A stretch of 63,780 bases of DNA from Zarea fungicola. Taxonomy: Eukaryota > Ascomycota > Sordariomycetes > Hypocreales > Cordycipitaceae. The stretch spans positions 1 to 63,780 of the forward strand of contig FWCC01000163.1 in NCBI GenBank assembly GCA_900169235.1. Reading direction: 5' to 3'. A model generated the notes under the pieces. The model was given only the letters and a program-made list of their open reading frames with translations. It made no database searches and was not told the DNA's origin. The position numbers were made by a program, and so were the translations under genes. Shown piece after piece: positions 35,571 to 44,789 of this stretch (position 1 is its first letter; every line of letters begins with the position of its first letter).

Positions 35571-36599
35571 CCTTTTGGTTGGATGCTACCAGCTTTTACA
35601 AAGTCTTGTTATCAAACACATTCCTCGCTCACTCTTTCCCTTCTAGCATTCTTTCTTACGGGGAGCTTTTGATCTTCACTGTATTTTGTGGGCTGTAAAG
35701 AGAACAGACATCCTTTGTTTCGGATTTTTTTTTCGCCAAGTTTGCGGCAGTATTCTGCGTATCCAATTATGCCATGAAAGCTGGGCATTGAAATGGCACT
35801 AGACTGCATAATATCTCGCTCTGCTTGGGAACAAACAGGTCTACCGATGCTTACAATCATAAACTTTACTTGTAGCAAAATCTAATACGGAATCAAGGGA
35901 ATCAAGGATTCCCATGCCCAACAAGGCAGCCCCACTGTCACTTTTTGCGGAAGCATGGTGGCGTTGAGCTCGTGCAAGTTGATCAACTATCCGCCAACTT
36001 CGACATGTGGCGTATTATCCGGAATCGGTATGCAAACTTCATCTCATCCAACTTGCAACTTCTGGGCATTCATGGTTATCTACAAAACAACACATTTCTG
36101 CTCCCAAAATAAATCATGTAAAGAAAAAGAGGATAAAGCTAGACGTTTGGCAGAACCGCACCGGCACTTGAAGCAGAAGACGTAGCTATCATCTATCTAG
36201 AGTCACATTTTGCCTAATGCTGAGAGCAACCCGAGCGAAGGCTGAAGATGCCACCACTGCCAACTTTTGGTAAGTATCAGACAGTTTCCGTTGTAAAATA
36301 AGCCATAAAGCAAATGCTGTAGATTTTTCATTTTAGACATGAACGCATGCAGAACCGTAATTTTCGCCGCAATGCTCCTGGCGATAGAATTCAATGTTGA
36401 AAACTGATGCCGATATTAGCAGATGAATGTTGCATTGACGTAAAGCCAGGCGGGATTTATCAGTCGATGTAATTCTCGCCGCTGACGAGTCTTGTACAGC
36501 CTCATGACGAGGGCACAGATGACCATTGCGGGTCACTTTGGCCGACAGCATCATTTCAAGACGTGCAGCTAGAAGATTCTCGTGTACAGCACCTGTCCG
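35571..36599. other. Intergenic region upstream of the pseudogene
   Basis: About 1 kb, no supported gene. The 5' end of the epoxide hydrolase relic may reach into 36520-36600, but the similarity fades there and no start codon can be assigned. Confidence 0.45.
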
Positions 36600-37537
36600 C
36601 GCAGGTTCGTGGCAAGACTTATGGATACATGCTTGCCGAGCCCGACAGCCCCGCGAAGACACTATAGTCCTTATACATGGATTTCTGGACCTCAGTTTTG
36701 GATGGCGATACCAGATCCCTCATCTTTTATCGGCTCGGTTACCGAATCATAGCAGCTGACGTCCTGGGTTACGGCACTACGGCCGCCTTAAAGGATTGAA
36801 AAGCATACACGGCCACCGAGGTTGCTGCAGACAATTCTGGTCTTGCGCGACAAGTTCGCGCGCCCAAAAGCAGGATTATTGTTGGTGGCCATGACTTGGG
36901 CGGCGAAACGGCGTGCCAAGGCACGGCCCAACACCCAGATATCGTCAAACCCGTCTTCAGCGTCTTTCTTGAAATCGGCGACATGTAGGCTCCACTAGAG
37001 GACCCGATTGCCGCCGGGAAATGGACACACTTTGGCCACCAGCTGCAGTTTAAAGGACCAGAAGTCGAGCAGAGTATCCAAGGCGCGATCAAGGTGCGTG
37101 AGTTTCTCAAACGCCATCTACGGCGGTACCACGGCGTCCGGCGACTACGATATCAACCTGACCTCTGGTGTCAAGCTCAATGTCATATCACAGCTGCAGC
37201 CTACGCCTCTACTCTCCGAGTCGAAGCTTGACTACTACACGGAGCAGTACATGCTGCGCGGGCAGCGGGGCTGGTACCGAGTCGCGGAGCCCAACTGGGC
37301 AGATGGACTGGCACGAAAGAGTGCCAGTCTCAAGATTGAAATGCCCGCGTTATTTATTGGGGCAGAATCAGATAGTACTGTACCCCCGTCGCTTGCTGAC
37401 GGGATAGGTAAGATTTTGCGCAACTTGAGGACTGAACTGGTACAGGCGGGACACTGGACGCTGCGGCAGGCAGAGCAGCGATTAATGAAAAGATCCAGAC
37501 TTGGTTGGCTGATGTCATTGAAGATCAACATGGATAG
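36600..37537 (+). pseudogene. Broken epoxide hydrolase-like alpha/beta hydrolase
   Basis: The family order is easy to follow but it jumps between frames: VRGKTYGYMLAEPDSP (from 36602), then IVLIHGFLDLSFGWRYQIP in another frame (36661), back to GYRIIAADVLGYG (36737) and VGGHDLGGE, then IYGGTTASG (about 37110) with YYTEQYMLRG and PALFIGAESDS, and a last shift into a WLADVIEDQHG tail ending at TAG 37535-37537. That makes about four frameshifts (near 36655, 36735, 37105, 37475) plus in-frame stops TGA 36797 and TAG 36986. Epoxide hydrolases open epoxides to diols; the HG-x-P loop (here HGFL) and the nucleophile motif GGHDLGG are recognisable. Close similarity to the family over its whole length suggests recent decay. 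It cannot make a product without several repairs. Confidence 0.87.
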
Positions 37538-38125
37538 ATGATTTGCAAGATTATGAGTCCCTTGACTTATTTGATTTACCTATTGGGAGAATAGAGCCGT
37601 CGCTGCGATACTGAAATTAAGACAACCATGGTAGTACATGTAACCTATTGAGTATTGACTTGACAAGTGAGTTTCGCCACGATTTTATTAACTATGACAT
37701 TTGAGATTGAGCGACCTATTTCCTCATTGGAATAGCCAACTTGAAGCCCAACTTGTAATCGATAGTGGCACAAGAGACAACAACTATTAGAGGCTGTGAT
37801 GCAGGCCGCCAGAGCGACCAGTACGCGTTTGGTCAACACTAACTACCAGTAAACTCGCCAAGTAGTTGTGGCGAATTGAAATTGAAAAATAACAATAACA
37901 ATAACAATAACAAATGCCTTTGGGAACCCTACGTTAGCAATACATGGTGTGTAATGCTTGGCTGGCGACTTTGTGGAGCTGTCCCGAACCGCTTGATACA
38001 ATCAGCCTTGGCGCTGCCCTGCGGAGAACACAAGCTACAACCATATATTTCCTTGTAAAATAAACGACAACATATAGCAGGCGGACAACTAGAACCAACT
38101 CCAGTTGCAATGGTCATTGAAAATT
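37538..38125. other. Intergenic region with hexanucleotide microsatellite
   Basis: About 0.6 kb between the pseudogene and the F-box-like gene. It carries a short AACAAT tandem repeat at 37888-37913. No gene is supported. Confidence 0.5.
37888..37913. repeat. (AACAAT)n microsatellite
   Basis: About four tandem copies of the hexamer in the promoter region of the F-box-like gene. Confidence 0.9.
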
Positions 38126-39682
38126 ATGGATCTATTGTCACAGGAAATCATAGACTGTATCGCGGTTCTGTTGCCAGAGACCAAGGTGGCAATGGAAGAT
38201 CAGTCCTCCGCAGTAGCAGCAGAAACGGCTGACAGAGAAAGAAGCCTGTTCCGAAGACTCATGTCCAAAATGCGCCATGGATCAGTGAATTCAGAATTGA
38301 AATCAAGAACAGACACCGATGTTCAACCCCAGGTCAGGCACTGGACTCGCGCATCCGCGGCTGTCCTATCGCATCGTTGGCAGCGTGCCGTGGAGCCTGT
38401 CATCTTCTCCCAGATTAGTACGGACTCATCTGACCTTCAATACCTCTCTTGTATTTTATCGCGCTATCCGGAGAGAGGAGCATATCTCCGGTCCCTCACA
38501 GTAATGTGCAGACTGACGCATGAGCATTGGACACAGCTAGGCGTCAAAGATGCTCTGCACCCTCTCTTTTCCGCACTGAGTGCAGAAAGCAATGCCGAGA
38601 ACGTCGACTTAACGCTGCGGTTTGAAGCCGGCCATCCGAATCTGCGACATCTCACACGGCAAGGCATCGTGCTCAACAGGATAGACAGCAAGCCGCTGGG
38701 CGAGATTGCTTGGGCCAAGAAACTCGATTTTACACCACTGGCTGCTGAGACAGAAAAGAAGAGGCGAAATGTGCTGCAGCTACATTTAATGGAGCAAGCC
38801 AGTCTGACGGCACGCTTCCCCAACCTCCAGTCTGTGGTGTGGCACTGCCTTGAATCTGAGGAGAAGGATGTGAGAGACCGGGTACGCGATGGCTTTGGAC
38901 GATATATTGCGGAAAACTTGCCCAAAAGACGCAACATTACCAATGTTGGCATCTCATTACGTGTTGGCGTGTTGGGGATTGTGATAGCCGCAGGGACACA
39001 AGTTGGTAGGACCAGCTACGAGGGCTTCTACACAAACCTGCGGTCCGCCACGCAGCACGTCACGGATTTACGATATGCTGGCATCGTGGGCCCGACGCTC
39101 TTCCAGCCCTGCACCGCAAATACAGACGATGATGACATGACATGGCCTATGATGCGCACCATGACCGTTTTCATGGCGCACCTCTCGCCCGCCGGGGAGC
39201 CGTATCTCTATGGCGACGACTTTTACGGTCCCATTGAGCTGGACACGCCGCTGGACTGGGCGCCGGATTACGCAGCGCTGCAACAGGAACAGCAGAGCGG
39301 AGTGTTTGAGGAGCAGCCATCCGCAGTATCCGAGCTGGCGGAGCTGGAGCACCTGAAGCCACTGCTGGCGGCGTTTGCGTACCTATTGGCGAGGCTGCCC
39401 GCGCTGGAGATGGCGCAGATGCTGGCAAGACGGGGAGCGGCCGAGGGAGCGCCGTGGATGGTGCCGTGGGTGGTGTGTTACTGTGCCCCGGGGAAGACCA
39501 GTCGATTGATTGACTTTAGCGAGATGGACATTGAGAAGCCGCGCGTCTGGTTTGTCACAGCGCGATGGAGGGTGAGCAAGAGCATGGTGCAGCAGTTTCT
39601 GAGTGCGGGAAAGGCCACGGGACATGGGAAAGCTGTCTCGCTGATTTACTGGTCGATTTTGAACGCACCGACTCGAATATGA
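38126..39682 (+). CDS. F-box-like hypothetical protein
   Basis: Single-exon gene of 518 residues. It opens with MDLLSQEIIDCIAVLLPE, which resembles the first helix of an F-box, interrupted by a ~65-residue charged insert before the W-x-x-A-V-E-P-V-I-F segment that usually closes the motif in fungal F-box proteins. The rest (YPERGAYLRSLTV, Arg/Leu-rich segments, then a WPMMRTMTVFMAHLSPAGEPY region and VWFVTARWRV near the end) resembles a large family of fungal F-box/DUF6546-type proteins of unknown target. If the F-box is real, it would link substrates to an SCF ubiquitin ligase through Skp1. The frame is open upstream to TTG 38105, but ATG 38126 is the first in-frame ATG. The coding call is strong from length and composition; the F-box role is inference. 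Confidence 0.8.
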   Translation: MDLLSQEIIDCIAVLLPETKVAMEDQSSAVAAETADRERSLFRRLMSKMRHGSVNSELKSRTDTDVQPQVRHWTRASAAVLSHRWQRAVEPVIFSQISTDSSDLQYLSCILSRYPERGAYLRSLTVMCRLTHEHWTQLGVKDALHPLFSALSAESNAENVDLTLRFEAGHPNLRHLTRQGIVLNRIDSKPLGEIAWAKKLDFTPLAAETEKKRRNVLQLHLMEQASLTARFPNLQSVVWHCLESEEKDVRDRVRDGFGRYIAENLPKRRNITNVGISLRVGVLGIVIAAGTQVGRTSYEGFYTNLRSATQHVTDLRYAGIVGPTLFQPCTANTDDDDMTWPMMRTMTVFMAHLSPAGEPYLYGDDFYGPIELDTPLDWAPDYAALQQEQQSGVFEEQPSAVSELAELEHLKPLLAAFAYLLARLPALEMAQMLARRGAAEGAPWMVPWVVCYCAPGKTSRLIDFSEMDIEKPRVWFVTARWRVSKSMVQQFLSAGKATGHGKAVSLIYWSILNAPTRI

Positions 39683-39855
39683 TTATGATATGTAAAAAGG
39701 TCTAGAACCACCTAATGAGACTTTTTCTTCGTCTTGGTTTTGGTTGCCAGTGGTAATGAGGAAAATTATGAACACGACTTTCAAGAACAACAACTACCAC
39801 TTCGTGTGAATCTTGTGCATCAAATGCGTATACTGTATAGAAGAAAATAAGAGAC
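39683..39855. other. Short intergenic spacer before the tRNA locus
   Basis: AT-rich spacer following the F-box-like gene. Nothing else is recognised. Confidence 0.4.
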
Positions 39856-39866
39856 TTTTATAATAA
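39856..39866 (+). promoter_or_regulatory. TATA-like element upstream of the tRNA locus
   Basis: TTTTATAATAA lies directly before the first paired base of the tRNA precursor. An upstream TATA-like element could help TFIIIB placement, which would matter because the A and B boxes are in reversed order in this gene. Function is inference. Confidence 0.4.
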
Positions 39867-39873
39867 GACAGAG

Positions 39874-39887
39874 TGCCTTACCGGTTA
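39874..39887 (+). promoter_or_regulatory. Degenerate upstream A box
   Basis: TGCCTTACCGGTTA matches the A-box region of the intact 5' half (TGCCCGAGTGGTTA) except in the D-loop bases. It sits about 50 bases upstream of the B box, a normal spacing, so together they could bind TFIIIC despite the permutation. This is inferred from position and sequence only. Confidence 0.45.
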
Positions 39888-39924
39888 GGGAAATGCTCAG
39901 CTATGTAATGGTTTCGGCCGCGCA

Positions 39925-39935
39925 GGTTCGAATCC
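39925..39935 (+). promoter_or_regulatory. Pol III B box
   Basis: GGTTCGAATCC is an exact match to the B-box consensus and forms the T loop of the 3' half. It is upstream of the intact A box (39956-39967), the reverse of a normal tRNA gene. Confidence 0.85.
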
Positions 39936-40004
39936 TGTCTCCGTCGTAGGCGGAGTGCCCGAGTGGTTAAGGGGTTACACTCGAAGGATTTCCTGCTCTG
40001 TCTC

Positions 40005-40013
40005 TTTTTTTTT
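40005..40013 (+). terminator. RNA polymerase III terminator (T9)
   Basis: Nine T residues begin two bases after the outer pairing arm CTCTGTCT (39996-40003). Position and length suit termination of a transcript that includes both halves and both pairing flanks. A second T5 run follows after one C. Confidence 0.8.
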
Positions 40014-40595
40014 CTTTTTCCCTTTTGCAGTGCTGAATCTGTTCTTGATTTGATTGCTGCTGCTTTGTTTCTATCAGAGTGCCTCTTTGACGATCAGTTG
40101 GCGTGAGGGTGGTCTGACGCCTCTGGACATAATGGGCTTGTAGAAAATAGAACTGTTGCGTACTTGGTGTTACAGGGCATTTTCGTCTTGCTAGCATATC
40201 AACATAGGGCTGACAAGTGGCTTGGGTCAAGGTCGCCAAGTCGGCAATTAGCTTGCCCCGCGTAGTTATACGAAGCTCACTCACACCCTAGTATGCAATT
40301 CCGTCACCAAATCGCGACACCATCTCTGCCCCAGCTTTGGCCCGCCAAAATTACAAGACACCAACGACACTTCTCCCTCTTCCACCAAGACAAGCAAACG
40401 GTGCTTTCTGCTCTAGTGGCCCCTTTTGTTTGTCGCATCATACTCTTTTTCTATAGTTCGTAATTAGTCGTGGTGGTGCAACACCCTTTCTACCCCTGTC
40501 CTCTTCATCCTTCAGCCTCTACTAGTACATCGGGAATTGACCTCCACGACTGCTTCTTCAATCGCTACCCGCGACAAGCTTTTGCGCCAGGTATC
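40014..40595. other. Intergenic region upstream of the cystinosin gene
   Basis: About 0.6 kb with no supported gene; CT-rich near its end, as expected for the promoter and leader of the next gene. Confidence 0.5.
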
Positions 40596-41566
40596 ATGGT
40601 CGGCTTCTTGCCCTTTCTTTCCGCCGTTCTTGGCTGGATATACTTTACCCTTTGGAGTCTATCGTTTTATCCGCAGGTGATTCTGAATTATCGCCGCAAA
40701 TCGACAACCGGCACGACTGTCGACTTTCCGTTTCTCAATGTCCTGGGTATGCGACAACAACACCCCCCCCCCCCCCCACGAGTCAGCTCCGAGCATGTTT
40801 TGAAACTCTTCACGGATAGGCTTTCAAATGCTAATCCTGTCTCCGTGCGATAATAGGCTTCAGCTGTTACTTTGTCTCCAATCTCGCCCTTTACTACTCT
40901 ACCGGCATCCGCAAGCAATACCTCGCCCGCAACGACAACACCTTGCCGACAGTCCAGTTCAACGACATCGTCTTTGCCCTCCACGGCCTCGTCCTCTCCG
41001 CCATCGTCGTCTCCCAATATCTTGGCGGCGCCAGCCTCTGGCGCTTCCCCACCTACAACCCCGGCGCGCGGCCCAGCCGCTTCGCCGTCGGTCTCACGGT
41101 TGGCTCGCTCCTAGGCGTCGCTGTCACCTACATCATTGTCGGCGCCGCCGCCGCACCGGGTCGCAAGATCAACCCTGCCGTGGACTGGTGCGACCTCGAC
41201 GTTGTCTACGCCATTGGCTACGTCAAGCTCGTCGTCACGCTCGTCAAGTACTCGCCGCAGCTGCTCGCCAACTTCCGCAACAAGAGCACCGAGGGCTGGA
41301 GCATCTGGACCATCCTGCTGGACCTCTGGGGCGGATTCCTGAGCATCGGCCAGCAGGGCATCGACAGCTACCTCGAGCACAACTGGAGCGGCATCACGGG
41401 CAACCCGGTCAAGTTTGGCTTGGGCCAGATTAGCATCTTTTTTGATGTGCTCTTCATGTTGCAGCACTATGTGATTTATCGGCGGAGAGACAAGAGGGAG
41501 ACGGCGGACCGCGCAGGTGAGGCGGAGCGTTTGCTACCTCCTGGTCAGGAGAGACGCTTGGACTAA
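40596..41566 (+). CDS. Cystinosin-like lysosomal/vacuolar cystine transporter
   Basis: Two exons, 40596-40746 and 40857-41566, give 286 residues. The 110-nt intron begins GTATGC, has a GCTAATCC branch-like site and ends ATAATAG; it contains a C15 tract. Cystinosins export cystine from the lysosome or vacuole with protons. What is seen: seven hydrophobic segments and two PQ-loop motifs, [17 protein letters not shown] (near residue 30) and [19 protein letters not shown] (about 190), with the NVLG-FSCY region between them, all diagnostic of the CTNS/Ers1 family. The frame stays open upstream to a GTG; ATG 40596 fits the conserved [15 protein letters not shown]-terminus. It converges on the LeuRS gene with 265 bases between stop codons. 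Identification is firm; membrane localisation is inferred from the family. Confidence 0.93.
40763..40777. repeat. C15 homopolymer inside the cystinosin intron
   Basis: Fifteen C within intron 1, 16 bases after the donor. Length errors here would not affect the protein. Confidence 0.9.
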
Positions 41567-41831
41567 ACCGGGCACTTGTGTAAAAGGGGACACTGTAGCA
41601 TGCAAATGCTGGCAAGTGGTGTAAATGTATATATCAACGAATAACATAACTTCTGGTTTTCACGACGAAATCTTAGGTCAAGTAGTCATGATGATATGGT
41701 TAGTCGTAAATGGGTAGTACAGTCTTGTCAGTGCTTAACTCCGCTGCCTCGCTTTCTATGCGCGTGCATGGCGATGAAATAGTGGCCTTAATAATACATG
41801 GTGGTTTTACATGCTGTTCCTATGCGGTGTT

Positions 41832-44789
41832 TTACAAGACAAAGTTAATCAAGGCGCCGTTTTGCACGGCAATCGCTCGCTTCGACCGTTTAATATCGTA
41901 CTGGCCCTCACCAAACTTGGCCTGTCCGTCTTCCGTCGCCAGAATTTGCTTCACCATCCAGTCTCGGAGAGCATCCCCCGAGAGACCGCCTTCCGGTGCC
42001 GAAAGCTCTACATTGCCGCGTACCTTGCCGTTGATCTGGATCACACAGGTCTGCGATTGCGGCTTCAATGACTCCAGTGTGCCATCGACCTCGGGGAACT
42101 GCGCCCCTCTAAAGATGGACCCCGCAGACGGATGCAGAACGCTCCAGCACTCTTCGGCAACAGCTGGTACAACGGGAGCCATGAGTCTCGTCATTGTGTC
42201 GACCACGTGCCGCTTAATATCGCTACTCGCAGTCTTGGCCGCGACCAGGGAATTCGTTAGCGACATGAGGTCCGATACTATGACATTGAGAGCGTAGACC
42301 TGGTCATAGGCGCGTGTGATGTTGGCAATGGTGCGCTGGGTCTCGAGCCAGAGGAGAATGTCCGTGTTGTGCTGTTTGACCTCTTCCTGGCTCATCTTGT
42401 CGGCTGCCGCGTGCCTGGATTCTAGATAGTCGCGTGCACTCCTGGTCGCCGTTCCGTCCCCTGCCGGCCCTATTTTTGTGACATTGTCGTGAAGCCGCTG
42501 CAGCCAACGCGTCACGCCTGCGATTTTGGACGCATCCCACTTTAGTTCATCGGCAACTGGTGCTTGAAAAAGCATGTGGGCTCGTGTGGCGTCGGCACCG
42601 TACTTGGCGATGAATTCGGTCGGGTCAACTCCATTGTACTTGGATTTGGACATCTTCTCGAAGCGAATCTCGGCCAGGGCCCCAGTGGCAGCAACCTTTG
42701 GCTGATTCATGTCGCGTAGATCAACCTCATGAGGCTTCAAGAACTTGCCATTGGTAGGATCGACAAACGTCTTGCCATGAACCATGCCCTGTGTAATTAA
42801 ACGTTTGAATGGCTCAGCAGTGCCGGCAGTTTCTTCTGTGTACTGCGGCAGGAGTGGGGTACCGGCCAAAAACTTGAAAATGAAGCGCGAGTAGAGAAGA
42901 TGGAGAATGGCATGCTCGACACCTCCGATATAAATATCTACGGGAAGTGCCTTGCTCGACTTAGCTGAGAAGAGTTCCTTGCTATTGTGAGGATCGGCGA
43001 ATCGGGCAAAGTACCAGCTCGAGTCCACAAACGTATCCATGGTGTCCGTGTCTCGGCGTGCAGGCCCCTTGCAGTTTGGACACTTGGTTTTGATGAATTC
43101 TGGGGACAATTCCAGGGCATTGCCAGCCTTCCCAGCCTGCCAGTGCGCCTCAACGTTGGGCAGCGTCACGGGGAGGTCTTCATCTGGTACCGGTACACTC
43201 CCGCAGCTGTCGCAGTGGATAATAGGAATCGGTGCTCCCCAGTACCGCTGACGGCTGACGAGCCAGTCACGGAGGCGCCACTTCTCCACGATGCTGGCGA
43301 GCTGCGCCGCCTCAAGCATGCGTACCAGAGTCTCGCCTGCGTCTTTTGACGCCTTGCCCTTAAACAGTCCGCTATGTTCCATCATGAAGCCGTGGCCCAC
43401 ATAAGGCTCAGCCGGGATTACGGTAGTAGACTCATCCGGTGACTCTGCGAGTACGTACCGAACAGGTTGTTCGCCATTGTGCGTCTTCCAGAAGGAGTGG
43501 TCTCGAACATCATGCCCTGGAACACCCATCACGGCACCCTCGCCGTAGTCTCCTAGCACATATGGCGCAACAAACACCGGGATAGACTCTTTTGTGGCGG
43601 CAGGTGTCGCTTCATGATACGCAAGAGGATTGATGGCTCGGAGGTGTGGCAGGAGATAGCCAACCTTAGAGTCCGGTGGTAGGCCTGGGAGGGTATCTAG
43701 GAATGCGCGCAGTTCTGGATCTGCCTCGGCGAGTTTGGTGACAACCGGGTGTGAGGCGGCAAGCGCAATGTACTGAACACCAAAGAGGGTATCAGGGCGC
43801 GTGGTAAACACTTCAATGGCGGAACCAACACCTTGGCCCATGGCCATGACTGGAAATTTGATCAGCGCTCCGGTAGATTTGCCGAGCCAGTTTCGCTGTT
43901 GCGTCAGAACATGCTCGGGCCAGGCATCGTCCTTGGCTAGTGTGTCGAGCTCGCGCAGCAGATCCTCGCGATACTCGGAAATTCGCAAGAACCATTGCTT
44001 TAGAAGCTTCTTTTCCACCTTGGCCCCAGACCGCCAGGAGCAGCCATTGGCATCCACCTGTTCATTGGCCAAGACTGTTTTATCGACGGGATCGTAGTTG
44101 ACTTCGGCTTCGGCTTGATAGGCGAGGCCCTTCTTGTGCAGCATGAGGAAAAGCTTCTGCGTGTGCTTGTAGAATTCGGGGTCGCACGAGGCAAGCTCCT
44201 GTCCAGCACAGCATTAGTGACAGCTCGAGTGGGAAACAACAAAGACACTTACATTGCTCCAATCCCAGCTCCCATTCATAACACCAAGCTGCTCCTTCAT
44301 TCTGGCAATATTACTGTGCGTCCAACCAGACGGTGGCTCTCCACGCTCCAAAGCCGCATTCTCCGCTGGGAGGCCAAATGCGTCCCACCCCATGGGTAAT
44401 AGGACGTCGTTGCCCTTTAATCCATGATACCGAGCAATGACGTCTGCAATTGCATACACGCGCAAGTGCCCTATATGTAGAGTGCCCGAAGGATAGGGGA
44501 ACATTGGCAGGACATATTTGGTATTCTTGGAGCTCTGGATGAGCTCCTTTTGCGTTGGTTCATGAGTGGCAATCTCTCCCCATTTTTTGCGCCATTTAGC
44601 ATCAAGTGATGGCAGGTTAAGGCTGTACCATCGTTGTAGCTGCGGGGATGCACCTGTGCCAGTACTTGTTGTGATTTTCGTCTCGAGTTTCTGCAGTAAT
44701 GGTCGCGGGGAGGTGTGACAGCCGGAGAAGCTTGAGCGTAACGGTGTAGCTGCAGGGGCTGGAAGCCGCCTTATGTGAAGGATGTGCAT
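41832..44789 (-). CDS. NAM2: Mitochondrial leucyl-tRNA synthetase
   Basis: Two exons on the minus strand, 44789-44253 and 44198-41832, with a 54-nt GT-AG intron, give 967 residues. The enzyme charges mitochondrial tRNA-Leu. What is seen: a basic, acid-free leader of ~35 residues (mitochondrial targeting), the class I motif HIGH at 105-108, the CP1 editing domain with TRPDTLFG (about 312-319) and GHDVRDHSF (about 407-415), a Cys-x2-Cys pair in the zinc-like insert, the signature DSSWYFARF, and KMSKS at 694-698, followed by the anticodon-binding domain and a short C-terminal domain. It is the bacterial/mitochondrial LeuRS type, not the larger cytosolic type. In some fungi this protein also helps splice mitochondrial group I introns; that cannot be judged here. 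Start ATG 44789; upstream the frame opens only from TTG. Confidence 0.96.

Larger units (their letters stand above)
39866..40003 (+). tRNA. Circularly permuted tRNA-Ser(CGA) locus (candidate)
   Basis: The 3' half (39903-39946) comes first and the 5' half (39949-39985) second, separated by TA. Reordered, they make an 81-nt type II serine tRNA. Acceptor: GGCGGAG (39949-39955) with CTCCGTC (39939-39945), 7/7 pairs with one G-U; discriminator G at 39946. D arm: CCC/GGG with loop containing GG. Anticodon stem: TTACA (39975-39979) with TGTAA (39904-39908), 5/5. Loop C32 T33 CGA A37, completed by A38 (39903) from the other half, so the break lies exactly at the eukaryotic splice position 37/38. Variable arm: 4 bp closed by a TTCG tetraloop (39909-39920). 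T arm: GCAGG/CCTGT with loop TTCGAAT. The flanks (39866-39902 and 39986-40003) look like decayed outer halves of a duplicated tRNA and pair with each other. Neither half can form a normal tRNA with its local flank. Alternative: a dead remnant of a tandem duplication. Confidence 0.75.

Noticed and set aside
36526..36759. An intact small alpha/beta hydrolase fragment gene
   Set aside because: It is one frame of the broken epoxide hydrolase; the family continues in other frames downstream.
39867..39947. A normal tRNA reading of the upstream unit
   Set aside because: Acceptor pairing is 6/7, but the anticodon stem fails at every position (AATGC against TGTAA). The true partner TTACA lies in the downstream unit.
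39949..40003. A normal tRNA reading of the downstream unit
   Set aside because: It has an acceptor, D arm and anticodon side, but no T arm or B box and is far too short.
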